In this document: one piece after another, positions 8,685 through 17,344 of the stretch
How positions within the stretch are numbered: the stretch's first letter is position 1
Layout of the letters: each line of letters begins with the position of its first letter
Assembly (NCBI RefSeq): GCF_001591965.1
Contig: NZ_BCVX01000004.1
Coordinates: 62,001 to 126,000 of the forward strand
DNA from: Lysinibacillus odysseyi 34hs-1 = NBRC 100172
Lineage (GTDB): Bacteria > Bacillota > Bacilli > Bacillales_A > Planococcaceae
Direction: 5' to 3'
DNA length: 64,000 nucleotides
Translations under genes and position numbers: made by a program
The notes under the pieces: model-generated
Told to the model about the DNA's origin: nothing
Seen by the model: only the letters and a program-made list of their open reading frames with translations
The model's database searches: none

Positions 8685-9518
8685 TTATTTGAATGCATCT
8701 TTTAAGTCTTTATCTTTTACTTCCACTTTTGCATCTTTAACTAATTTTGCCTGAATAGTAGGCCAGTCCGCTTTTTGGTTACGGATAGCTTCAGTAATTT
8801 CGTCTTTTTTCTCTTCCAACGTGCCGTAGTCTTTTACATCACGTTTTTCTAATACCTCGATAATATGGTAGCCATAATCGGATTTTACAGGCTCGGAAAT
8901 TGTTTTTGGCTCAAGTGCGTACGCAGCATCATTGAATTCTTTTACCATTGCGCCGACAGAGAACCAGCCTAAATCGCCGCCTTCAGCTGCGGAAGCTGTA
9001 TCTGTTGATTTTTCTTTTGCGATTTTAGCAAAGTCGCCGCCGTTTTTCAGCTCTTTAACGATTTCCTTGGCTTCTTCTTGAGTCGCTACTAAAATATGAC
9101 GGGCATGCAGCTCTTGGCTTGCCTGGTCATAGTATTCTTTCACTTCTTTGTCGCTTACTTTTACTTCAGCTTTTGCTTTTTCCTGTAATAAGTTGAAGCG
9201 GATGTTTTGTTTGAAAGTCTCTTCAGTTAAACCGTTTGCCTCTAATACAGCTGCCATTTGGTCGCCATATTGCTTTGCATACGTATCATACTGCTTTTGT
9301 ACTTCCTTGTCCGATACTTCATATTTGTCGTTTAGAATTTTATCCATCACAACCTGCTGAAGTAATTGGTCACCTGCAATTTTTTTTATTTCCTTATAAA
9401 ACTGGTCCTGTGTGATATCGCCCATTTCTGTTTTAACGACTACTTCATCCCCAGGGTTGCTACAAGCGGCTAATCCAAGAGAAGCTGCAAATGTTAAAGC
9501 GAATAACGTTTTTTTCAT
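8685..9518 (-). CDS. prsA: Foldase lipoprotein PrsA (parvulin-type PPIase)
   Basis: Membrane-anchored extracellular peptidyl-prolyl isomerase and foldase for secreted proteins. The signal peptide MKKTLFALTFAASLG ends in lipobox LAAC, so it is lipidated on Cys and anchored outside the cell. An N-terminal chaperone region follows, then the parvulin domain (LHARHILVATQEEA, GGDFAKIAKEKS, GGDLGWF, YGYHIIEVLEK). 277 residues, normal length. Start ATG 9518 follows AGGAGAG; the longer frame to 9551 lacks family support. Lgt, which would attach the lipid, is encoded at 38.6 kb. Confidence 0.95.
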   Translation of the reverse strand: MKKTLFALTFAASLGLAACSNPGDEVVVKTEMGDITQDQFYKEIKKIAGDQLLQQVVMDKILNDKYEVSDKEVQKQYDTYAKQYGDQMAAVLEANGLTEETFKQNIRFNLLQEKAKAEVKVSDKEVKEYYDQASQELHARHILVATQEEAKEIVKELKNGGDFAKIAKEKSTDTASAAEGGDLGWFSVGAMVKEFNDAAYALEPKTISEPVKSDYGYHIIEVLEKRDVKDYGTLEEKKDEITEAIRNQKADWPTIQAKLVKDAKVEVKDKDLKDAFK

Positions 9519-9661
9519 AATTTTAACTCTCCTAACGTTTTTCCAATGCAATAGATACTATAACATAAACGAAAAAAAAACAAAATGGTTTCCCACGTCA
9601 ATTGCCTAACTTTTACATATTGGCACGCATAGCATATAAGGTAGTAAAGGAGGTGTGAGAT

Positions 9662-9766
9662 ATGAGCGGTGGAGGCTACGCTGGTGGCGGTTACGGTTCT
9701 GGCTTTGCTTTACTTGTAGTCCTATTCATTTTATTAATCATTGTAGGGGCTGCGTTTATCTACTAG
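9662..9766 (+). CDS. YjcZ-family small sporulation protein
   Basis: A 34-residue peptide: MSGGGYAGGGYGSG, then one hydrophobic helix ending in GAAFIY. The glycine/tyrosine N-terminus plus a single TM segment is the signature of the YjcZ/YtrH-like sporulation peptides common in Bacillales. The RBS AAAGGAGGTG is near perfect, 7 nt upstream. It lies between prsA (divergent) and a terminator. The role in spores is unknown. Confidence 0.85.
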   Translation: MSGGGYAGGGYGSGFALLVVLFILLIIVGAAFIY

Positions 9767-9782
9767 TATAAAGAGGTAATAA

Positions 9783-9822
9783 AAAAGGCGAGATCTGCTT
9801 TATAGCAAATCTCGTCTTTTTA
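9783..9822. terminator. Bidirectional terminator
   Basis: Stem AAGGCGAGATCTGC / GCAAATCTCGTCTT (one mismatch) flanked by A and T tracts, between the YjcZ gene and the convergent small membrane protein gene. Confidence 0.8.
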
Positions 9823-10005
9823 AACTGCAAATAGCACTTCCACATAAAACGATACTAGCAAGATGGTGATGAGTACATTAATTGTACGGAAAATTTTTGG
9901 GTGCCGTTCTTCGGGAATTTCACGCCGCATACAAAGCGCATAGGTCATACGGTTAATTTGGAATAAATAAAATACTGAGAATAGCACTACGATTAAAAGT
10001 AGCAA
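9820..10005 (-). CDS. Small hypothetical membrane protein
   Basis: 61 residues with two hydrophobic stretches, about 1-15 (LLLIVVLFSVFYLF) and 44-61 (NVLITILLVSFYVEVLF), joined by a basic loop (RREIPEERHPKIFR). TTG start 7 nt after GGGGAGG. I do not recognise the family. It is 47 bp downstream of the DUF3267-type gene and likely co-transcribed with it. Confidence 0.6.
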   Translation of the reverse strand: MLLLIVVLFSVFYLFQINRMTYALCMRREIPEERHPKIFRTINVLITILLVSFYVEVLFAV

Positions 10006-10052
10006 TTCTATTCCTCCCCTCTATCGCTTCTTCAAGAATATCAAATGACGTA

Positions 10053-10619
10053 TTATGGAGACAAGTTTGAGCTATCTTCCGGAAACGTTGGAATCAAAAT
10101 TTCGTACCCTCTCGGTGTTTCCTCGATTATAGCATTTTTAGGCGCTTTCCATAAATCCTTTACATACAGCAAATCGAGCAGACAAATACTGCAATGAAGA
10201 GCAAACAACAAACAAAAATAATGAGAAAAAACCGGCCACACCAATGCCCCAATAAGGAAAGTGGGATTCAAAAGGAAAAATGGCGCGAGCAAGGAGAACA
10301 TGTATCTCCGTTTAGGGATAGGATCCTGCAGACGCATATGCAATATAGGCACGTAGGAAAACTTGATTTTAATCCGGTAAGAAAGTGATGTTCTATAATT
10401 TAGTAAAGACAAGTAGTGAACAAGCTTGTGTATCGGGTAAAGAAGGAAAAACACAAGCAGGAATTTCAAAAAATACGTGTCTGAATGTGCGTACGTATGG
10501 GTAAGACCGATCAGAATATACGAAAAGCAGAACGTAAAGATAAAGGTAATGCCTGTCAATAAGAAAATCCGTGGTGTTCCATATTCATATTCGATGTTAA
10601 TGGTTTTTATACAATTCAT
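10053..10619 (-). CDS. DUF3267-family membrane protein
   Basis: 188 residues with four predicted transmembrane segments (about 17-38, 48-62, 105-125, 130-150). The segment LLYPIHKLVHYLSL corresponds to the HxxxH element of DUF3267 (putative zincin-like membrane proteins); here Lys occupies the place of the HExxH glutamate. The later motif PIPKRRYMFSLLAPFFLL also fits the family. Its position between prsA and hpr matches the place of similar genes in B. subtilis. The start is ATG 10619 with a modest GGGG upstream. Confidence 0.65.
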   Translation of the reverse strand: MNCIKTINIEYEYGTPRIFLLTGITFIFTFCFSYILIGLTHTYAHSDTYFLKFLLVFFLLYPIHKLVHYLSLLNYRTSLSYRIKIKFSYVPILHMRLQDPIPKRRYMFSLLAPFFLLNPTFLIGALVWPVFSHYFCLLFALHCSICLLDLLYVKDLWKAPKNAIIEETPRGYEILIPTFPEDSSNLSP

Positions 10620-10810
10620 ACATATATTACCCCGTTAATGAAAATATGTGCCTTTACCGTGTAAAGAACGAATGGAAGAATGTGAAAGCTGCCTTTTTTA
10701 TAAAGGCCGGTCTCCTTCAGCAACTTCCGGCATGCAAGATGTCCCTGACCGTAACTGACAACAATTTAATATAACAAAGCATAGGGGAAAAATCCACTAA
10801 TCAAAATAAA

Positions 10811-10839
10811 AAAGAGTGTACAAGAAGTATACACTCTTT
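10811..10839 (-). terminator. Terminator of hpr
   Basis: Perfect 10-bp stem AAAGAGTGTA / TACACTCTTT, with a T-rich tail on the minus strand. Confidence 0.85.
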
Positions 10840-10844
10840 TCCCA

Positions 10845-11399
10845 TTATTGTGGAATGGAAGCCTTCTCTTCCACTTTTTCTAAGCTTTCTTTAAAATTAT
10901 CGAATGATCGTTCGAAAATTTCGATAAAATCATCACCATATATATTACGGATGACTGCCATGACATCTAAAAACTCTGGGAAGCGTCCATATAACTCTCT
11001 TAAAGCTAGAGAACCAGTGAGGATCGAATGATGGGTATCATGGTAATGTTCGTACATGAGAAGGATTAAATCATTGCCGGCATCCGTCAGCTCTACATAC
11101 GTGTTTCGCTTGTCATCATCCCGTTTGGAGAATTTGAGCAGGCCCCGCTCCTCCAATTTTTTAGAGAAGTTAAACGCAGTTGATACATGCATTACCCCGA
11201 ACTTGGCGACATCAGAAATAGAAGCACCTTTTAAATGGAATGCGATCCATAAAATGTGGTGCTCATTGATGTTTAAGTCATAAGGTTTAATCCAAGATTG
11301 CCAATCTTTTTCGACAGCCTTCCAAAGAGCTTTAGATAGCTGAGCAATACGTTGACTATATAACATAGCTTCTTTCATTGTGTATAATTCCTCAGACAT
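10845..11399 (-). CDS. hpr: HTH-type regulator Hpr (ScoC), MarR family
   Basis: Transition-state repressor of extracellular protease and sporulation genes in Bacillus. 184 residues. A winged helix is recognisable at [16 protein letters not shown], then [31 protein letters not shown], then the wing [17 protein letters not shown]. Start ATG 11399, 8 nt from AAGG; the in-frame GTG 11408 lies inside the RBS. Neighbours YtxH, trpP and hit keep the B. subtilis order. Confidence 0.93.
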   Translation of the reverse strand: MSEELYTMKEAMLYSQRIAQLSKALWKAVEKDWQSWIKPYDLNINEHHILWIAFHLKGASISDVAKFGVMHVSTAFNFSKKLEERGLLKFSKRDDDKRNTYVELTDAGNDLILLMYEHYHDTHHSILTGSLALRELYGRFPEFLDVMAVIRNIYGDDFIEIFERSFDNFKESLEKVEEKASIPQ

Positions 11400-11576
11400 T
11401 GCAATCACCTTCTTCTTTCATAGCGTTTTGAAAATATTATAGCAATAAAAGAAAAAAGTTTAAAGTTAGAAAAATTAATTAATTGAAATGTGATTTAAAA
11501 TTGCAATATAAAAGGCGTATAATAATAAAAATAATGCTTAAAGCAGCTAAAATTTGGGCATATAAACCTACGCGTT

Positions 11577-11957
11577 CTACTGGCTGTTTCGTGTGCTTTT
11601 TCTGTTTTGAGGTAGATTTTTCTCGATTTCGCTAATGGAATTCTGTAAACTCTCGATTTCTTGTTTTAATTTTGCTGTTTCTGGTTCGATCTCTTTTTTG
11701 AAGTTTATAATAGTATCTTTCATTTCATTTATTATTTTTGGTATATTATTTTTCGCTTCACCAGTAAAAGCGGTAATAGAATGTTTTACATTATTTGTTT
11801 CATTCTTTATATCGGTAAGCTGATGTTTAAGCGTGCCTGTGCCACGGGCGATTGTAGACCGCAGCTGCTGGCCGGACTGGGGTGCCGTAGCGATTGCCGT
11901 AGCTATGCCGGCAAATAGTCCGATTGATAATCCTGTGAAAAATGTTTTTGCTTTCAT
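11577..11957 (-). CDS. yhaH: YtxH-domain protein (YhaH-like)
   Basis: 126 residues. An N-terminal membrane segment (TFFTGLSIGLFAGIATAIATAP) with the YtxH-type APQSGQQLR motif is followed by a long coiled-coil-like helical domain. YtxH proteins are small stress-associated membrane proteins of unknown function. The gene lies between hpr and trpP as yhaH does in B. subtilis. RBS AAAGGAGAT is well placed. A TM-coding open frame continues beyond the stop in the -1 frame (see findings). Confidence 0.8.
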   Translation of the reverse strand: MKAKTFFTGLSIGLFAGIATAIATAPQSGQQLRSTIARGTGTLKHQLTDIKNETNNVKHSITAFTGEAKNNIPKIINEMKDTIINFKKEIEPETAKLKQEIESLQNSISEIEKNLPQNRKSTRNSQ

Positions 11958-12067
11958 ATTGCCATCTCCTTTATTAAATATAAGTCAACTGTAGGAATAG
12001 TAAGGTTATTTCAGTATGTTTCCCACTCATATTCTTATTAAACCATGAAAAAGAAAATAACAAAATG

Positions 12068-12100
12068 AAAAAAGAAGCTAGCCAAAATGGCTGCTTCTTT
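12068..12100 (-). terminator. Terminator downstream of trpP
   Basis: Stem AAAGAAGCtaGCC / GGCtGCTTCTTT around AAAAT, with a T-rich minus-strand tail. Confidence 0.7.
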
Positions 12101-12171
12101 CATTTTTTGCCTATCATACTCGGGAAAATTCCTCTCGCAAAACGCTATTCATGGATTGCGGAGTATGAGTG

Positions 12172-12699
12172 TCAGGCTTGTGATACAGAAGTTTTGAAAT
12201 TTGAACGCTTGATGAGTCCGATAATAATCGGATAAATAATGATAAAAGCAATTGCATTCAACGCTACGGCTGGCAGGACGACCGTCATAAACAGGACGGC
12301 AAAATCGACCGGTACTTCCGTTAGTAGCAGGGCCATTAATAAAAATACACTTCCTGATAAAATAGTGCCCCCTCCTACTAAAACAGTAGCCACCGCCATT
12401 TTCTGTGCGAAGTGGCGGATTGCAGCCACAACGGCAAAGAAGACAAAAGCTGTCACAAATTTATCGACCACATTTGGTACAAAGCCCCCTGGAAAAGTAG
12501 AAAACAAGCCTGATATAATGCCAGTGGAAATTCCTAATAGCAACGTTTCTTTTATCCTAGGGAATAATAGAATGCCGATGAACATCATCGTCAGCATAAA
12601 GTCAGGCTTCATCCCTCCGTTGATTCCTGGGATCATTACATACAGAGCTGCTCCTACACCAACTAAAAGCGCCATCAAAACTAAATTTTTCGTATTCAT
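12172..12699 (-). CDS. trpP: Tryptophan transport protein TrpP
   Basis: 175-residue integral membrane protein with five or six hydrophobic segments. It begins MNTKNLVLMALLVGVGAAL and contains GINGGMKPDFMLTMMF, GFVPNVVDKFVTAF and VVLPAVALNAIAFIIIYP, typical of TrpP, the tryptophan uptake component. Its leader carries regularly spaced NAG triplets over the ribosome binding site, which suggests translational repression by TRAP as in B. subtilis. Confidence 0.93.
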   Translation of the reverse strand: MNTKNLVLMALLVGVGAALYVMIPGINGGMKPDFMLTMMFIGILLFPRIKETLLLGISTGIISGLFSTFPGGFVPNVVDKFVTAFVFFAVVAAIRHFAQKMAVATVLVGGGTILSGSVFLLMALLLTEVPVDFAVLFMTVVLPAVALNAIAFIIIYPIIIGLIKRSNFKTSVSQA

Positions 12700-12703
12700 T
12701 TTT

Positions 12704-12731
12704 CTCGTCTCCTCTAAACTTTTCTAGTCTC
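12704..12731 (-). promoter_or_regulatory. TRAP-like binding site over the trpP ribosome binding site
   Basis: Read on the minus strand, six triplets (GAG, TAG, AAG, TAG, GAG, GAG) occur at an exact 5-nt period, ending 4 nt before the ATG; another GAG lies at 12736-12738. The SD sequence GGAG is inside the array. NAG repeats with 2-nt spacers are the known RNA target of the trp RNA-binding attenuation protein. Confidence 0.75.
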
Positions 12732-12982
12732 GGTTCTCCTTATGTGCTCTTGTTGCCATAAGCGAAAACTTATATTGAATTTTACGGCTGAATCTTCTAA
12801 AAATCAATTACTCTCATATTATTTGATATAGTGAGGATAAAAATAGATATAATCTTCTATCTATATACATCACTACAGCAAATTGGAAACTTGGCCACAC
12901 GTGCCTTAATCAATTCAACCTTTCTATTACCTGTTTAATTTGTCTGTTGTAGCACCTCCAGCGAAAAAGGAGGGGAAAGTGG

Positions 12983-13396
12983 CTACAGATTAGACTTAAT
13001 TGCCTCCGCAAAGCCGGCTAATTCGTCCATTTCGAATTTTTTAGAGTCCCAACCGACCTTCAAGCCGTCTGTTTCATCATAGCGGGGAATAAGATGCAAG
13101 TGATAGTGGAATACCGTCTGGCCTGCCGCTGCGCCATTGTTGTTTACCGTATTCATACCGACTGGATTGAATGCAAGCTTAATTGCCTTCGCTACTTTCG
13201 GGGCTGCTTTATAAAGGTTAGCTGCTATTTCCTCCGGCATTTCAAAAAGGTCCGGACAGTGTGTTTTCGGAATCAGCAGTGTATGTCCCTTTGTTAATGG
13301 CATGATATCCATAAAAGCATATACATGTTCGTCCTCATAAACTTTTGTACTTGGGATGTCGCCGTTAATGATTTTACAAAATAGGCAATCGCTCAT
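12983..13396 (-). CDS. hit: HIT family protein
   Basis: 137-residue nucleotide hydrolase/transferase of the histidine triad superfamily. N-terminal zinc ligands CLFCK, substrate-loop MDIMPLTKGHTLLIPK, and the active-site triad HYHLHLIPR (HxHxH) are present. B. subtilis hit lies in the same place, divergent from ecsA. The RBS AAGGATG precedes ATG 13396. The physiological substrate is not known for this subgroup. Confidence 0.95.
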   Translation of the reverse strand: MSDCLFCKIINGDIPSTKVYEDEHVYAFMDIMPLTKGHTLLIPKTHCPDLFEMPEEIAANLYKAAPKVAKAIKLAFNPVGMNTVNNNGAAAGQTVFHYHLHLIPRYDETDGLKVGWDSKKFEMDELAGFAEAIKSNL

Positions 13397-13497
13397 CTTG
13401 AATCATCCTTTCCATCTATTTTTATCTATTTTAGCATATGCCGACTGAATGTTTTCTAACTTTTTGATAAACTAAGGACAAGAACAGGAGTGAAATG

Positions 13498-14238
13498 ATG
13501 ACAATTTTACAAGTATCGAATGTTTCCGGCGGCTATACACGGAAGCCCGTCATAAAAGATTTATCATTTTCCATTGAAAAAGGGGAACTTGTTGGGCTGA
13601 TTGGCTTAAACGGAGCCGGTAAAAGTACCACTATCAAACATATTATTGGCACTCTTTTGCCGAGAGAAGGGGAAATACGTTTAAATGGTGTGACCTTACA
13701 GGAAGATATGGAAGCATATCGCGGTAGTTTTTCCTATATACCGGAAACCCCCGTTTTATATGAAGAGTTAACATTAAAAGAGCATTTGGCTTTAACTGCT
13801 ATGGCTTATGGAATTGATGAAAAAACATTAGAAGAGCGCTCTGAAAAGCTGCTGAAAGAATTTCGAATGGAAAAACGGCTCACTTGGTTCCCCTCTCATT
13901 TTTCGAAAGGGATGCGCCAAAAGGTGATGATTATGTGCGCTTTCCTTGTGAATCCGAACCTTTATATTATAGACGAGCCTTTTGTCGGACTGGACCCATT
14001 AGGTATCCAGTCGCTGCTCGATCAGATGGATGCGAAAAAACGGGAAGGCGCCTCTATTTTAATGTCCACCCATATTTTATCGACAGCGGAAAGGTATTGC
14101 GACCGGATTATCCTTCTTCATGAGGGGCGGGTTCGTGCACAGGGAACGATGGATGACTTGCGTGCAAGCTTCAAGATGCCAGGTGCAACTCTTGATGACC
14201 TGTACATCGCGATGACAAAGGAGCAGGCAGGTGAATAG
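13498..14238 (+). CDS. ecsA: ABC transporter ATP-binding protein EcsA
   Basis: 246-residue ATPase of the EcsAB complex, which in B. subtilis affects protein secretion, regulated intramembrane proteolysis and competence. Walker A GLNGAGKST, an ABC signature of unusual form (HFSKGMRQKVM), Walker B LYIIDEPF and the switch His in STHIL are all visible. ATG 13498 is 7 nt from CAGGAG; ATG 13495 is also possible. The 3' end overlaps ecsB. Confidence 0.95.
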   Translation: MTILQVSNVSGGYTRKPVIKDLSFSIEKGELVGLIGLNGAGKSTTIKHIIGTLLPREGEIRLNGVTLQEDMEAYRGSFSYIPETPVLYEELTLKEHLALTAMAYGIDEKTLEERSEKLLKEFRMEKRLTWFPSHFSKGMRQKVMIMCAFLVNPNLYIIDEPFVGLDPLGIQSLLDQMDAKKREGASILMSTHILSTAERYCDRIILLHEGRVRAQGTMDDLRASFKMPGATLDDLYIAMTKEQAGE

Positions 14239-15427
14239 CATGCAAAGTATCTGGTCAAAGCGTTTCCTCCATTATATAGGGGAAGTGCAGAAGTATATGC
14301 GCTTCGTATTTACAGGACATTTGGCAATCGTCTTCGTCTTTGCTGTCGGGGCGGCAGGCTATCAATATAGCGAATGGCTGAAAGTGGCCCCGGATAGTTT
14401 TCCTGCTGAGTGGTTAGTTGCCGTTATTATTGGAGCCATTCTATCTTTCAGTGCGCCTACAACTTTAATCCGGGAGCCTGATCAAGTATATCTACTGCCG
14501 CTTGAAACGAAAATGCCTCTCTATTTTAAAAAAGCATTGAACTGGACATTTGTCTCTCAAATCGTACTTCCGGCAGTTGCCTATATCATTGCGATTCCAC
14601 TGTTAAATGCGGTGACAGAACTTTCTGCTGCCCAAGTGTGGACCGGGCTGTTAGTAGTAGTCGTCTTAAAGTACCTTAATATCCAGATTGAATTCAATTA
14701 TCGTTACGGAAATCGCGGACAGCTTATATGGGTTGACCGGGCAGCTCGCCTTGTGATCTCCATATTGACGCTCCAAACTATATTAGCAGGCAGTCTGTGG
14801 GTAGGGGCTCTTTTTGTCCTCATTCTACTTGTCTATAATATGGCATTAAAGAAAAGAACGGCAGGACAACCAGTGCCGTATGAGCATTTTGTAAAGCTGG
14901 AACAAAATCGCATGATGCGTTTCTATCGGTTCGCCAACTACTTTACTGAAGTTCCACATCTCCGCGGGTCGATCCGCCGAAGAGCATGGCTGGATTTTCT
15001 GTATAGCTGGATTCCCTTTAAAAAGGAAAAGGCACAGCTATACCTCGTATTCCGTACATTTATACGTACAGATGACCATTTTTATCTGTGGGTCCGTTTG
15101 ACAGCAATTTCTGCTTTAGTGGTTGCATTTGTAGATATTCCAGTAGTCTCTTGGATTGTAGCAGGTGCATTAGCGTTCGCTACAACGATCCAACTGAAGT
15201 ACGCGCTCTTATCGTCAGTAGAGTTTCGAATGGACATGCTATATCCATTACCGAAAGAGCAGCGTAAGGAAGCTGTAACGGCATTGCTGCGATTCTTCCT
15301 TATCCTTCAAGCTTTGATTGCAGCGGCTTGCAGTATCGGTCAGCCGTTATTCCTTATTACACCGGTGGTTATTCTCGTTGTAACGGAGCTGACATTGCTA
15401 TTCACAAAAAATCCCGGCGCTAAGTAG
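14231..15427 (+). CDS. ecsB: ABC transporter permease EcsB
   Basis: 398-residue membrane partner of EcsA with several hydrophobic segments, including clusters at about 30-75, 105-140, 175-205, 290-325 and 350-390. The start is GTG 14231, which overlaps the ecsA stop; ATG 14240 behind AGGTGA is equally plausible. Translational coupling with ecsA is likely. A strong terminator follows immediately. The transported substrate is not established. Confidence 0.93.
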   Translation: MNSMQSIWSKRFLHYIGEVQKYMRFVFTGHLAIVFVFAVGAAGYQYSEWLKVAPDSFPAEWLVAVIIGAILSFSAPTTLIREPDQVYLLPLETKMPLYFKKALNWTFVSQIVLPAVAYIIAIPLLNAVTELSAAQVWTGLLVVVVLKYLNIQIEFNYRYGNRGQLIWVDRAARLVISILTLQTILAGSLWVGALFVLILLVYNMALKKRTAGQPVPYEHFVKLEQNRMMRFYRFANYFTEVPHLRGSIRRRAWLDFLYSWIPFKKEKAQLYLVFRTFIRTDDHFYLWVRLTAISALVVAFVDIPVVSWIVAGALAFATTIQLKYALLSSVEFRMDMLYPLPKEQRKEAVTALLRFFLILQALIAAACSIGQPLFLITPVVILVVTELTLLFTKNPGAK

Positions 15428-15440
15428 CGCCGGGATTTTT
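15406..15440. terminator. Bidirectional terminator between ecsB and hmoB
   Basis: Stem AAAAATCCCGGCGCT / AGCGCCGGGATTTTT with an AAGT loop; it overlaps the end of both genes. Confidence 0.95.
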
Positions 15441-15945
15441 AATTTGCCGGTGGAGCGGTATAAGTTGTCGTATAGGTTTTGGCATTGAATAGATTTTGTG
15501 TGGGAGAACTTGATGAATCAAGAAGGGCTGCCAGCCCATCTTGGAATTGATGTGACTTTGTCCACGTATCGAAGGAGGCAGGACCTGCCCACTGTGTGAT
15601 GACGACATAGATTTCTGCCTTTATAGGGCGCAATACCCGGTAGGCAATCAACGAAGGTTCATTTTTTAGCGGGGCGATGCTTTTTAAAAGCTGTTCTTCG
15701 AATACAGGCCGCGCTTCATCCATAACAGGTACATTTTGCATCGCCACGAAACCGCGCTGTTCAAATGTTCCCGTACCATCGAGCACTTCAAAGCTGCGAG
15801 GTGTGGCAAAGACGCTTTTCTTCGTTGTTTCATGCATCACTACCGAATTACCGCCGCCATGCAGTAAAATCATATTTTCCTTTCCGTGCTTATTCACCAG
15901 TCTTTCCATAAAATCAGGTGTCCCCGATGTTAAATAAAAATTCAT
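15439..15945 (-). CDS. hmoB: Haem-degrading monooxygenase HmoB (ABM domain)
   Basis: About 168 residues. The C-terminal half is an antibiotic-biosynthesis-monooxygenase ferredoxin-like fold (EPSLIAYRVLRPIKAEIYVV, TQWAGPASFDTWTKS, then FQDGL). The arrangement matches B. subtilis HmoB/YhgC, an IsdG-like haem monooxygenase encoded beside the hem genes. It would release iron from haem in the cytosol. Start ATG 15945 follows GGGAGGAG; the longer frame is not supported. A minus-strand promoter (TTGACA, 16001-16006) lies upstream. Confidence 0.85.
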   Translation of the reverse strand: MNFYLTSGTPDFMERLVNKHGKENMILLHGGGNSVVMHETTKKSVFATPRSFEVLDGTGTFEQRGFVAMQNVPVMDEARPVFEEQLLKSIAPLKNEPSLIAYRVLRPIKAEIYVVITQWAGPASFDTWTKSHQFQDGLAALLDSSSSPTQNLFNAKTYTTTYTAPPAN

Positions 15946-16034
15946 AAAATTCTCCTCCCTTACAATATTTATTACCATTTAAAAGCTAATGAAACATGTT
16001 TGTCAAAAACGGGCTTTGATTAAAGAACAATTTT

Positions 16035-16100
16035 ATGACATTTGATTAAGAAAACTATACAATAAGCTAGGAACAGTTTATATTGATAACGGATATCAAT
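16035..16100 (+). promoter_or_regulatory. hemE promoter with downstream Fur-like box
   Basis: ATGACA (16035-16040), 17-bp spacer, TACAAT (16058-16063). Just downstream, ATTGATA-ACGGA-TATCAAT (16082-16100) is a perfect 7-bp inverted repeat matching 11 of 14 fixed positions of the TGATAATNATTATCA Fur core. Its place after the start point suggests an iron-dependent block of haem gene transcription. Confidence 0.55.
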
Positions 16101-16291
16101 CGTTACAGATTAAGCCTTCGGCGGATGTCATCGATTCGGAAGGGTGATGCCTGGGAGGAAGCCAGTCATTACCGCATCGTGCAGGGCCAGCTGACTGACA
16201 AGTGTTTGCTGTTCATGCACAAAGCCGAATGCCATCAACATTATGCCGAGGCATTATTTATTACATTTTTCTGAGGGGAAGGTACTCTTTC

Positions 16292-17344
16292 ATGAGAACA
16301 ATTAACGATACATTGTTGCGCGCAGCACGTGGGGAACAGACAGATTATACACCAGTGTGGTATATGCGCCAGGCAGGACGTTCACAGCCTGAATACCGGG
16401 AAATTAAACAAAAATATTCACTGGAAGAAATTACGATGCAGCCGGAGCTTTGTGCATACGTGACACGTCTGCCAGTTGAGCAATATGATGTGGATGCAGC
16501 GATTCTTTATAAAGATATCGTCACGCCTCTACCAGGCATCGGTGTAGATGTGGCGATTAAGGCCGGAGTAGGTCCTGTCATTTCTAACCCAATCCGCTCA
16601 GCAGCAGATGTAGAGAAATTAGGCGAGTTCAATGCGAAAGAGCACACACCTTACGTATTAGAGACGATCAGCATGCTGACAAAAGAACAGTTGAACGTAC
16701 CGCTTATCGGCTTTGGCGGTGCACCATTTACATTAGCCAGCTATATGATTGAAGGCGGTCCTTCTCGTAATTACGCAAAAACAAAGTCATTCATGGTCTC
16801 AGAGCCAAAAGCTTGGTTTGCCTTAATGGACAAGCTGGGCGATATGATTATTTCCGATATTTCCGCCCAGGTAGAAGCAGGAGCAAAAGCAATCCAAATT
16901 TTCGACTCCTGGGTTGGTGCGTTGAATGTAGAGGATTACCGCATTTTCATTAAACCGGTGATGACACGCATATTTGGCGAGCTTCGCAAATTAAATGTGC
17001 CGTTAATTCAATTTGGTGTAGGTGCATCTCATCTAGTAAACGAGTGGCACGATTTACCGATTGATGTCGTGGGACTGGATTGGCGCTTGCCGATTCGTGA
17101 AGCAGAGGCACGGGGAGTGACGAAAACTGTACAAGGAAACTTGGACCCGACACTTTTATTAGCTGACTGGAATGTAGTGGAAGCGCGTGCGAAAGATATT
17201 ATCGATCAGGGGATTGCTCATGAAAAAGGCCATATTTTCAATTTAGGCCATGGTGTATTCCCGGAAGTAGACCCGGCAGTGTTAAAGCGCCTGACTGCAT
17301 TTATCCACGAATACAGCCGTGAAGCGCGTGCGAAAAATAAATAA
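16292..17344 (+). CDS. hemE: Uroporphyrinogen decarboxylase
   Basis: Converts uroporphyrinogen III to coproporphyrinogen III (haem synthesis, cytosol). 350 residues. The signature [11 protein letters not shown] with its substrate-binding Arg is at the N-terminus, and [16 protein letters not shown] and [10 protein letters not shown] are typical. The ATG at 16292 follows GGGGAAGGT; the frame is open upstream to 16202 but that part is not family-like. First gene of the hemE-hemH-hemY cluster. Confidence 0.96.
   Translation: MRTINDTLLRAARGEQTDYTPVWYMRQAGRSQPEYREIKQKYSLEEITMQPELCAYVTRLPVEQYDVDAAILYKDIVTPLPGIGVDVAIKAGVGPVISNPIRSAADVEKLGEFNAKEHTPYVLETISMLTKEQLNVPLIGFGGAPFTLASYMIEGGPSRNYAKTKSFMVSEPKAWFALMDKLGDMIISDISAQVEAGAKAIQIFDSWVGALNVEDYRIFIKPVMTRIFGELRKLNVPLIQFGVGASHLVNEWHDLPIDVVGLDWRLPIREAEARGVTKTVQGNLDPTLLLADWNVVEARAKDIIDQGIAHEKGHIFNLGHGVFPEVDPAVLKRLTAFIHEYSREARAKNK

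Noticed and set aside
10686-10710. Hairpin GCCTTT/AAAGGC between the DUF3267 gene and hpr
   Set aside because: Only 6 bp with an AT loop; not convincing as a terminator or RNA gene.
12239-12727. 162-codon plus-strand frame opposite trpP
   Set aside because: Antisense shadow of trpP; also covers the TRAP-like site.
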